NCBI GenBank assembly: GCA_025358985.1
Contig: JANYHQ010000313.1
Location: 1 to 6,089 of the forward strand
Origin: Acidimicrobiales bacterium
GTDB lineage: Bacteria; Actinomycetota; Acidimicrobiia; Acidimicrobiales; JANYDT01
Direction of reading: 5' to 3'
DNA length: 6,089 bases
Every line of letters begins with the position of its first letter. Position 1 is the first letter of the stretch. This document shows positions 1 to 5,656 of the stretch, in pieces. The notes under the pieces are model-generated. The model saw only the letters and a program-made list of their open reading frames with translations, did not search any database and was not told the DNA's origin. Position numbers and translations under genes: made by a program.

Positions 1-535
1 CTGCGTCGACGGTCTTCGTCGCCTCGTCGCTGACCCCCTGCGCGAGCTGGCTGCGTGCTTCGTTCCCCGACGTCTCGCGGATCGCCGTGATCATCGCCGG
101 CGCCGTGGCAGCCGCGGCGGCACCTGCGACCTCGGCTCGCACGGTCGCCTCGAGCTGCGCAGCGGGCCGTCCCGCGTACCGCGCGACCATCTCGTTGACC
201 TGGGGCTCTACGCGATCGGCGACGGGACCGGCGGCCGAACCGGCACCCTGACGGGCTGCCGCCTGCGCCTGGCTCACGAAGTCCGTTCGATGCAACTGCT
301 CGGCCCGGAGGTCGGTGACGCCGTCGTCGACGATCAGGCCCGTGGTCGCAACCGGTGGCGCGGGATCGCCCGCGCGCCTGACTGCGCCACTGCGCTGCAA
401 CAGGCGCGCTGTGGCGCGGTTCACGACGGAAGCCTGGAGGCCAGCAGCAATTTCGCTCGTGGTACGGGCGACGACAGCCTGCGGTGCGGGCACGACCTGG
501 CGCGGAACATGGTCGCTCTCACTCACATCCAGCAT
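1..535 (-). CDS. Partial alanine-rich protein, possibly eCIS-associated (C-terminus off window)
   Basis: An open frame of 178 complete codons starts at ATG 533-535 and leaves the left edge without a stop. Codons are mostly G/C at the third position, which supports real coding. Residues 1-60 are polar and low in complexity and include LLQRSGAVRR. A short segment follows that begins TTGLIVDDGVTDL and continues with a helix around HRTDFVSQAQAAARQ. Then come ARYAGRPAAQLEATVRAE and long Ala/Glu/Arg-rich helices. No signal peptide or membrane segment is seen. From memory, the LQRS tract followed by LIVDD and a helical domain resembles accessory proteins of actinobacterial extracellular contractile injection system (eCIS) loci. 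This is recall of a pattern, not an alignment, and the function is unknown. A GAGG lies ten bases before the ATG. The frame stays open upstream to an ATG at 707-709, but that part overlaps a nucleoside hydrolase relic, so the shorter start was chosen. Confidence 0.5.
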   Translation of the reverse strand, partial: MLDVSESDHVPRQVVPAPQAVVARTTSEIAAGLQASVVNRATARLLQRSGAVRRAGDPAPPVATTGLIVDDGVTDLRAEQLHRTDFVSQAQAAARQGAGSAAGPVADRVEPQVNEMVARYAGRPAAQLEATVRAEVAGAAAAATAPAMITAIRETSGNEARSQLAQGVSDEATKTVDA

Positions 536-620
536 CGTGCGTTCGCCTCGCCGACGGCACAGGGCCGAAAGGGCAAACTTTCGAGCGAACGGTGGCCCGC
601 CTTTTGTCAGGTCGGCGTAG

Positions 621-1305
621 ATGAGGACCGTACGTTCGACGCCGTTTCGGACGTTCGATGACCTTCCGGCTCGCCCTGGCGCGTTTCTCGATCTCCTGCT
701 GGACAACATCACACAAGGCGCGACCGTTCTCGCAATCGGTGGATTCACGAATCTGGCCATGCTCAAGTTGATCCGACCGGGATCGCTTGCCGGCGTGCAT
801 GTCGTTGCGATGAATGGATGGTTCGATAGCGCAGGGACTGCAATGCCGCCATGGGGTCACGAGTACGATTTCAATACGCAGGTCGACGTGCGAGCTGCGG
901 AGATTGTCGCAGCTTCGGCAAGCCTGACCTTGGTGCCTCTGCCCGTTGCGATGCACGCCACGCTGAAAGGGCGGGACCTCGGACGGCTCAGAACTACCGG
1001 ACCGCTCGGCGACCTTCTGGCAGGGCAGAGCGAACTTCACTGAGACTCAAGCGGGTTTGGTGAACTCGGTAAAACATGGCCAGGGCTTCCCGATGACCTC
1101 ACCAATTTTCACTGGGATCCGGTAACGGCCGCAATCTCCGTCGGCTGGGACGGTGCCCGGGTGGAGCAACATCTCCTCACGACTCGTGTCGAGGACGGCG
1201 TGCTGCGATTTGTCAACGACCCCGCCGGTCGACTCCACAACGTTGTCACCGCCATCGATTCGACCTCCTTCGACGAGGTGTTCTTCGCGTCCGTGGCGAA
1301 CGCAG
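621..1305 (+). pseudogene. Nucleoside hydrolase relic (N-terminus lost, in-frame TGA)
   Basis: This is a remnant of an inosine/uridine-preferring nucleoside hydrolase (IUNH family), which cleaves the N-glycosidic bond of ribonucleosides in purine/pyrimidine salvage. The open frame begins at ATG 621, but family-like sequence starts only near 654 (FDDLPARPGAF). It continues through AIGGFTNLAML, VVAMNGWFDSAG, EYDFNTQVD (with the conserved Asn) and a strand LTLVPLPVAMHATL. A TGA at 1041-1043 interrupts it. The same frame then resumes immediately with LPDDLTNFHWDPVTAA, which holds the His/Asp of the C-terminal active-site motif, and with the terminal strand and helix (VVTAIDSTSFDEVFF). Similarity stops near 1295-1305, where an opposite-strand methyltransferase relic begins; the frame itself stays open to TGA 1365-1367. 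The N-terminal Asp-rich calcium-binding segment, essential for catalysis, is absent. The product cannot be an active hydrolase. Family assignment is confident; exact edges are approximate. Confidence 0.75.
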
Positions 1306-1717
1306 TTCGACATCGACGTCCCACTCGCGAACGTCACGCAGCTCCTCGCTCTCGTACAGGGCACTGACATAGCCCGGGGCAGCGCACCGGAACATGTTCG
1401 GTCCGTCGCCGCCCGGTGGCGCCACGAATTCGTGCGCGTGCTCAAGCCGGCGGACGTGTCTGCTCGTCGGTGTGGGTGAAGCCCGATGAGAACCCGTGGA
1501 CGACGATCGCCATGCAGGCAATCGCGATCGAGGCGGTCCGCCGTCGCCTTGGCGACGTCGGAAAAGAACATGTACCCAAAATGAACCGAAACGCTATCGA
1601 AGGTGGCGTCGTCGAGCGGCAGATCATGGCGCTGCAGACCTTCGTCTCCATGTTGGCGATCCCTGCGCTCTGGCTCGTCGCGCCGCTACGCCCAGCATCT
1701 CCACTGCCAGGTCGGTC
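1297..1717 (-). pseudogene. Class I SAM-dependent methyltransferase relic with an internally inverted segment
   Basis: This is a remnant of a Rossmann-fold methyltransferase of the UbiE/Methyltransf_11-like type; the substrate is unknown. Reading the minus strand from about 1717, the first part gives TDLAVEMLGVAARRARAQG, IANMETKVCSAM and LPLDDATFDSVSVHFGYMFF, which fit SAM-binding motifs after the glycine loop. These are joined only by two single-base frameshifts, near 1661 and 1623. The centre, about 1429-1537, codes on the plus strand: EFVRVLKP, a one-base loss near 1449, then GRVCSSVWVKPDENPWTTI. The last part is again on the minus strand: EFVAPPGGDGPNMFRCAAPG, YVSALYE, LRDVREWDVDVELRS, ending at 1297. 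Restoring the centre gives about 140 collinear residues. The glycine-rich SAM loop at the N-terminus and the C-terminal end are missing, so the gene is dead. Confidence 0.72.
1429..1537 (+). other. Inverted ~109-bp segment inside the methyltransferase relic
   Basis: This stretch encodes the middle of the methyltransferase on the strand opposite to its flanks. Each edge is a short perfect palindrome: CACGAATTCGTG at 1423-1434, and GGCGG-T-CCGCC at 1532-1542. Turning the segment round joins ...ATAEFVRVLKP on one side and ...AIEAEFVAPP on the other, both in frame. The restored sequence would carry GGCGGAATTCGTG as a direct repeat at both edges. The reconstruction is an inference. Segment limits are set at the palindrome centres and could shift by several bases. 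Confidence 0.65.
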
Positions 1718-1720
1718 AGC

Positions 1721-1981
1721 ATGAATCAGTGCACCACCGAACACGAACTCACACCTTGGCGGGAATGCACAATGCCCGGTACGGGCGGCCTACTCAAGTC
1801 GGCACTCAAGATCCGATCGGAGTTTGGAATGCTCAGCGCTCCAGTGAATTTGAGGCACGAAACCTAGGGCTCGACCGACACCGAACAGAGGCAGCAAGGA
1901 CCCAGCCGCTTTGCGCCTGGTCGTGCGCTCGACGCCAATCCAGCGCTTCCTCACGCAATACGGAACGGACCCGGGCGGTGT
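1721..1981. other. Unassigned stretch between methyltransferase relic and toxin gene
   Basis: No recognisable gene, tRNA or mobile-element end was found here on either strand. A small hairpin, GCCCG-GTA-CGGGC, lies at 1774-1786 with no following T-run, so it is not a convincing terminator. The heptamer ACTCAAG occurs twice, at 1792-1798 and 1804-1810. A plus-strand frame is open from about 1852 to TAA 1983-1985 with GC-rich third positions (reading TPIQRFLTQYGTDPGGV at its end). It lacks a start codon and could be the tail of another relic. No clear transcription terminator for the toxin gene is visible. Confidence 0.4.
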
Positions 1982-2536
1982 CTAAGGGGAACGTAACACC
2001 GGGTGGCCACCTGAGAAGTGTCGAACCACTTGCAGGAGTTCGGCGGGAGGTTGGCCGTTGTCGACCACAAGCCAGCCGACGAGGTCGGGCTGAGGCCCGA
2101 AGAATACGTACACGTCGCCATCAGCGTTCGGCCCTTTGCGGAAACCGAGTTCGACTCGCCAACCAGTCGCTCCGCCATCCTCCAGGGCAGCGGACCTGGC
2201 TCTCAGAACGGTAGCTCCTTCGCTGCGAAGGCGAGCGGCTTCTTCCTGGCATCGAGTGTATGTGTCGTAGCCACCGCGCATGACGGTGTCAGGTAGGTCA
2301 GGCTCCACGGAGTCGGGGGAACCGGCTTCCACGGCCCACATCGCGCGAGCCACTCCAGAGAGGTCGGCCTCGTCAGTGATCTCCTCGTGCCGCAGGAATT
2401 CGGCCCAGGCTCCCCCTGGAGTATCGGCGAAATACTGCACAGGTCCCTCGCCAAGGCGATGCCACCGGGCAGCGGGTTGCGAAGTGGCCTCCCACAGGAA
2501 TGGGAACCTCCTGTCATTGTGCCGATAAAGGATCAC
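1982..2536 (-). CDS. RES-domain toxin of a RES-Xre toxin-antitoxin system
   Basis: This 184-residue protein matches the RES family throughout. Known RES toxins (for example MbcT of Mycobacterium tuberculosis) deplete cellular NAD+ and arrest or kill the cell unless bound by their antitoxin. Visible features are LYRH at the N-terminus, ARWHRLGEGPVQYFADTPGG with Arg24 and Tyr35, AWAEFLRHEE with Glu46, and VLRARSAAL with Ser115. These are the candidates for the family's conserved Arg, Glu and Ser. The C-terminal strands include DVYVFFGPQPDLVGWLVV. Length is normal for the family and no damage is seen, so the toxin looks functional. The start is GTG 2534-2536. It overlaps the antitoxin's TGA (2533-2535) as GTGA, with no good Shine-Dalgarno sequence, which suggests coupled translation after the antitoxin. 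It ends at TAG 1982-1984. Target chemistry is inferred from the family. Confidence 0.88.
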   Translation of the reverse strand: MILYRHNDRRFPFLWEATSQPAARWHRLGEGPVQYFADTPGGAWAEFLRHEEITDEADLSGVARAMWAVEAGSPDSVEPDLPDTVMRGGYDTYTRCQEEAARLRSEGATVLRARSAALEDGGATGWRVELGFRKGPNADGDVYVFFGPQPDLVGWLVVDNGQPPAELLQVVRHFSGGHPVLRSP

Positions 2537-3147
2537 GTGGCAGGCGATCCCAAAAGGGCGTTGGCCAGCGACCGGACTTCTTTCACTTGATCGTCATCAG
2601 GCGACCAATCGCCAGCCAGCAACTCTCCTGGCGATGCACCGCCAAGTGCCGACCGGCTCCGTTGGAACCACCGCCGAATCCCGAAGTCGTTGTAGCTACC
2701 TGAGAGATCAGCGGCGACCAGCATGACCGTGTGCAAGCGCCAAGCGATGTCGTCAGGTGTTGGCCTCTCGCCGCTTCGATACCGGTGAACCGACGAGATA
2801 GAAGTGCCGAGAAACTTGGCGAGTGCATCCTCACCGAGGATCTTGTTCAGTGCATGCCACTCGTTCTCTGGCAGGGGAGAATCTTCGATTGCCACCAGGG
2901 ACTCGCGCAGCGCTGCGGCAAGTGGACCCGGCTCACATCGGCGACCCAACGTGGCGCTTCGACGACCGACTCCCGCTCTCGCAAAGGCATCCATCGCCTC
3001 GAACACTTGCTCTCGATCAACCCTGGATTCTCGGGATGGGGAAATGAGGCCAAGGAGCTCGGCGAGCACGACAATCCGGACAGCAAGAAACCCGACCTCG
3101 ACCTCGAAGTCTGTGGTCGGGTTCAACGTGTGCTTACCAGACGGCAT
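2533..3147 (-). CDS. Xre/ParS/MbcA-type antitoxin partner of the RES toxin
   Basis: This 204-residue protein should neutralise the RES toxin and probably represses its own promoter. Residues about 104-145 look like a helix-turn-helix (EDALAKFLGTSISSVHRYRS, then GERPTPDDIAWRLH). Residues about 150-200 match the toxin-binding C-terminal domain formerly called DUF2384: RRWFQRSRSALGGASPGELL, then acidic WSPDDDQ and a final helix VRSLANALLG. The first hundred residues are not recognised; residues 14-35 form a strongly hydrophobic helix (FEVEVGFLAVRIVVLAELLG). The frame stays open far upstream, antisense to ispE, but the first sensible start is ATG 3145-3147, preceded closely by GGAG. No other start codon is available nearby. 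It lies 85 bp downstream of ispE on the same strand. No terminator or convincing operator palindrome was seen in that gap, so it may have its own promoter or share the operon transcript. The gene overlaps the toxin start by four bases. Confidence 0.85.
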   Translation of the reverse strand: MPSGKHTLNPTTDFEVEVGFLAVRIVVLAELLGLISPSRESRVDREQVFEAMDAFARAGVGRRSATLGRRCEPGPLAAALRESLVAIEDSPLPENEWHALNKILGEDALAKFLGTSISSVHRYRSGERPTPDDIAWRLHTVMLVAADLSGSYNDFGIRRWFQRSRSALGGASPGELLAGDWSPDDDQVKEVRSLANALLGSPAT

Positions 3148-3232
3148 GGCTCCGGATGCTAGTCGGAAGCGATTGGTACTCCGATCCGCCTCCGTTTTTT
3201 CCCTAGTGCGTTCCTCGATCTCCTCGCGACCG

Positions 3233-3979
3233 CTAAGGGGCAGCAATGGTGTGGCACACCACGAGGCCCTCACCCTGGAAGGCGCCGTCCACGAACCAGG
3301 TGCTTCCGCTGCCCGCCAAGCGGGGCTGGCTGCCGGTGGCGTCACCCAACCGGTCACGCCACTGGGCCAGGCGGGGCTCCGCCACCAGTGCAGCGGGCTC
3401 CAAGTCGTTGCCGTGCTCACCGTGCGGCCCACCCAGTTGGTCCCAGGCCCCATACACCGCGGGAGTGGACACTCCAAAGGGCGGAAGCACCAGCGTGAAG
3501 GTGCGCGGCTCGAACGGCAACGCTTCCAAAATCTCCCCGATGCCGGTGACGCGAGCTCGGCCACCCATGATGCAAAACGGGATATCGGCCCCCAGTGCTG
3601 CGCTGGAGGCAATGTCGGCGGGAGTGGTGCGACCGGCCCAGCGCAAAACGGCGGCGGCGTTCGATGATCCCCCACCCAAACCGGCGCCCGCAGGGATCCG
3701 TTTGCGCAGCGTTACTTGGGCCTGGGCCCCGGCCAGGTGCAGCGCTTTGGTCACCAGATTCGTGGGCCCCGCATCTACCGACAGACCCGCCGTAGCTGGC
3801 CCTTCCATCACGATGGACAGACCATCGCCTTCATCGAAGTGGAGTTCGTCGGTGAGGTCGATGCTCACCATTTCGGCGTCGATGAGGTGATAGCCGTCGG
3901 GGCGCAGCCCGGTCATGCGGAGCGACACCGTGAGTTTGGCGGGAGACAGTTGTGTGGCAGGGAACCGATTCACGGTCAC
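3233..3979 (-). CDS. ispE: 4-diphosphocytidyl-2-C-methyl-D-erythritol kinase
   Basis: IspE phosphorylates the 2-hydroxyl of CDP-methylerythritol with ATP, in the non-mevalonate (MEP) route to isoprenoids. It is a soluble GHMP kinase. The 248 residues show SPAKLTVSLRMTGLRPDGYH at 12-31 with catalytic Lys15. The GHMP ATP loop PAGAGLGGGSSNAAA is at 96-110, ALGADIPF carries the catalytic Asp132, and the C-terminal loop is LAGSGSTWF at 221-229. The Asn normally seen two residues after the Lys (PAKLN/PAKIN) is Thr17 here. At 248 residues the protein is shorter than the usual 280-310, mainly in the C-terminal half, but all core motifs are present. The start is GTG 3977-3979, overlapping the rsmA TGA as GTGA; the frame extends upstream to ATG 4028-4030, but that would overlap rsmA by about 50 bases. 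The order rsmA-ispE is standard in Actinomycetota. Confidence 0.93.
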   Translation of the reverse strand: MTVNRFPATQLSPAKLTVSLRMTGLRPDGYHLIDAEMVSIDLTDELHFDEGDGLSIVMEGPATAGLSVDAGPTNLVTKALHLAGAQAQVTLRKRIPAGAGLGGGSSNAAAVLRWAGRTTPADIASSAALGADIPFCIMGGRARVTGIGEILEALPFEPRTFTLVLPPFGVSTPAVYGAWDQLGGPHGEHGNDLEPAALVAEPRLAQWRDRLGDATGSQPRLAGSGSTWFVDGAFQGEGLVVCHTIAAP

Positions 3980-4818
3980 AGTTTGGTCGCGCTTGCCGCA
4001 GCAGTTGCCGCCGCCGCCAATCGGCCCCACGCCGCCACGTCGAGTTCCTCAGCGCGCGCTTCCGGTCGTACCCCCGCAGCCACGAACGCCTCGGGCCCCA
4101 CCATGCCGGCCAATGAGCGACGCAGCATCTTGCGCCGCTGCCCGAACCCTTTACGAACCACGGCAAACAGGTCGTCGGCCGATACCACCGAAGGGTCAAC
4201 CGCGGGTGCGCGACGGCGAACGATACGCACCAGAGCCGAGTCCACTTTGGGTTGGGGAAGGAACACGGTAGGGGGCACGATGCCCACCACCTTGGCCTCA
4301 CCCCAGTAGGCCACCTTCACCGACACTGCACCGTACGCATCGTCACCAGCCTTGGCGGCGAGGCGTTCACCCACCTCACGTTGCACCATCACCAGCATGG
4401 AGCTGAGCAGCGGTACCCCGTCGAGCAGATCCAGGATGAGTGGCGTACTGATGTTGTACGGCAAGTTTGCCACCAACGTATGAGGCTCGCCCTGCAGTAC
4501 GTCGTTCCAGTTGGTATTCATGGCATCGCCTTCGATGACCCGCACCCCTTTGGGTTCCACCAACGAACGCAGTACCGGCAGCACGTATCGGTCAATCTCA
4601 AGCGCGCATACGGTTGCGCCGGTTTCCACCATGGCCAGGGTCAGCGAGCCCAACCCGGGCCCAATCTCCAACACGCGGTCGCCCGGGCCCACCTCGGCCA
4701 GGCGGGCGATACGACGAACTGTATTGGGGTCCACCACAAAGTTCTGCCCCAGGGCGCGACTCGGTGACAATCCGTGGGCCTCCAGCAGTTCTGTGGCCTG
4801 ACGTCGAGTGAGGGTCAC
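3976..4818 (-). CDS. rsmA: 16S rRNA (adenine(1518)-N6/adenine(1519)-N6)-dimethyltransferase
   Basis: RsmA (KsgA) transfers four methyl groups from SAM to two adjacent adenines in the 3'-terminal hairpin of 16S rRNA, a late step of small-subunit assembly. Loss of the methylation gives kasugamycin resistance. The 280 residues carry the full motif set: RALGQNFVVD at 21-30, SAM motif I VLEIGPGLGSLT at 49-60, ALEID (Glu74, Asp76) at 72-76, EGDAM at 96-100, catalytic NLPYNIS at 118-124, QREVGERL at 146-153, FLPQPKVDSALV at 186-197 and FGQRRKMLR at 225-233. Length is normal for the family. The start chosen is GTG 4816-4818, because it overlaps the tatD TGA (4815-4817) as GTGA and puts the conserved LGQNF block at the expected distance. 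The longer upstream frame would run inside tatD. No Shine-Dalgarno sequence is evident, consistent with coupling to tatD. Confidence 0.96.
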   Translation of the reverse strand: MTLTRRQATELLEAHGLSPSRALGQNFVVDPNTVRRIARLAEVGPGDRVLEIGPGLGSLTLAMVETGATVCALEIDRYVLPVLRSLVEPKGVRVIEGDAMNTNWNDVLQGEPHTLVANLPYNISTPLILDLLDGVPLLSSMLVMVQREVGERLAAKAGDDAYGAVSVKVAYWGEAKVVGIVPPTVFLPQPKVDSALVRIVRRRAPAVDPSVVSADDLFAVVRKGFGQRRKMLRRSLAGMVGPEAFVAAGVRPEARAEELDVAAWGRLAAAATAAASATKL

Positions 4819-5609
4819 CCGGGTAGCCCAAATGCCTTCGCCGCATTGGCCCATGTGGCTGCTTCCACCGTTGCCACATCCACTGCTTTGACGACGGCGA
4901 TGGCGGCACCTACCAAGGTGACATTGGCGGGCGCATTGGGCCTGCCGCGATGGGGCACGGGGGCCAGATAGGGCGAGTCGGTTTCCACCAGCAGTCGGTC
5001 GAGGGGACACAGTTGGGCAGCGTCACGGTTTTCCTGCGCTGTTTTGAACGTGACGATGCCGCTGAAGCTGAGCATCACACCCTCGGCCAACGCCAAGGCG
5101 CGCTCCGCCTCGTGCGCTCCGCCGGTGAAGCAGTGAAACACGGTGCGACCGGGCACGCCTTCGGTGCCCAGGATGGCAAACGTGTCGTCCCATGCCTCAC
5201 GGGTATGGATCACCAACGCCAAGCCATACTGATGAGCAAGGCGGATTTGGGCGGCGAACGCAGTGCGTTGCTGATCACGTGGCGAATGGTCGTAGTGATA
5301 GTCGAGTCCGCACTCACCTACCCCCACGATGCGCGTGTGTTGAGCGTCTTCCAGTAGTGGTTCCAACCACTCCCAACCCTGTTCGGAGTCGTGTGGATGC
5401 AACCCAACCGTCGCCCACACCTGCGCTGGCGCATCAGATTCGTAAGAGGTATTGGCATGTTCGATGGCGAGGCTCGAACGTTGCTCGTCAGTGCCCACGT
5501 CCACCATCCGAGTGACCCCAGCAGCGGCGGCGTGGCGCAATTCAACGCCCAGTTGCCCAGTTGCCTCGGGACCGTATTCGAGATGGCAGTGCGAGTCGGT
5601 CCAGGCCAT
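4815..5609 (-). CDS. tatD: TatD family metal-dependent deoxyribonuclease
   Basis: TatD proteins are cytoplasmic metal-dependent nucleases of the amidohydrolase (TIM-barrel) superfamily, with 3'-5' exonuclease activity linked to DNA repair. All expected metal ligands are visible in the 264 residues: DSHCHLE with His7 and His9, GVGECGLDYH with Glu99, VIHTREAWDD with His135, VFHCFTGG with His159, and LLVETDSPYLAP with Asp211. Length is typical. The start is ATG 5607-5609 directly before the WTDSHCH block, leaving 47 bp after the aldo/keto reductase stop. No strong ribosome binding site precedes it. It is the first gene of the tightly overlapping tatD-rsmA-ispE run and overlaps rsmA by four bases. 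Orthologues in this position are the usual actinobacterial neighbour of rsmA. Confidence 0.95.
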   Translation of the reverse strand: MAWTDSHCHLEYGPEATGQLGVELRHAAAAGVTRMVDVGTDEQRSSLAIEHANTSYESDAPAQVWATVGLHPHDSEQGWEWLEPLLEDAQHTRIVGVGECGLDYHYDHSPRDQQRTAFAAQIRLAHQYGLALVIHTREAWDDTFAILGTEGVPGRTVFHCFTGGAHEAERALALAEGVMLSFSGIVTFKTAQENRDAAQLCPLDRLLVETDSPYLAPVPHRGRPNAPANVTLVGAAIAVVKAVDVATVEAATWANAAKAFGLPG

Positions 5610-5656
5610 ACAGAGCAGGATAGAGCCCGCAAGCCACTCGCAGATATGCGTGCCTA

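Noticed and set aside
519..1040. Minus-strand frame of 173 residues opposite the nucleoside hydrolase relic
   Set aside because: Its composition is rich in Arg, His, Cys and Ser with no recognisable motif, whereas the plus strand over the same bases gives clear nucleoside hydrolase sequence.
1423..1434. CACGAATTCGTG palindrome as a protein-binding operator
   Set aside because: It falls exactly on the edge of the inverted methyltransferase segment and is explained by that rearrangement. No promoter or intact gene is nearby.
1774..1786. GCCCG-GTA-CGGGC hairpin as a terminator
   Set aside because: The stem is only five base pairs, no T-run follows on either strand, and it is about 200 bp beyond the toxin stop.
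3148..3232. Promoter or operator for the toxin-antitoxin pair in the ispE gap
   Set aside because: There is an A-run and a GGAGG on the minus strand, but no convincing -35/-10 pair, inverted repeat or start codon at the right distance was seen, so no site is claimed.
2804..3667. Long plus-strand frame of 287 residues
   Set aside because: It lies opposite ispE and the antitoxin, is Ser/Arg/Pro-rich, and has no recognisable motif. It is a GC-rich antisense shadow.
2533..3675. A 380-residue reading of the antitoxin frame
   Set aside because: The first 176 residues are antisense to ispE and the intergenic gap and show no family-like sequence. The antitoxin most likely starts at ATG 3145-3147.
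3976..5010. RsmA read from an upstream start at 5010
   Set aside because: The extra 64 residues lie within tatD in another frame and are Arg/Cys/Ser-rich junk. GTG 4816-4818 gives the family's normal length.
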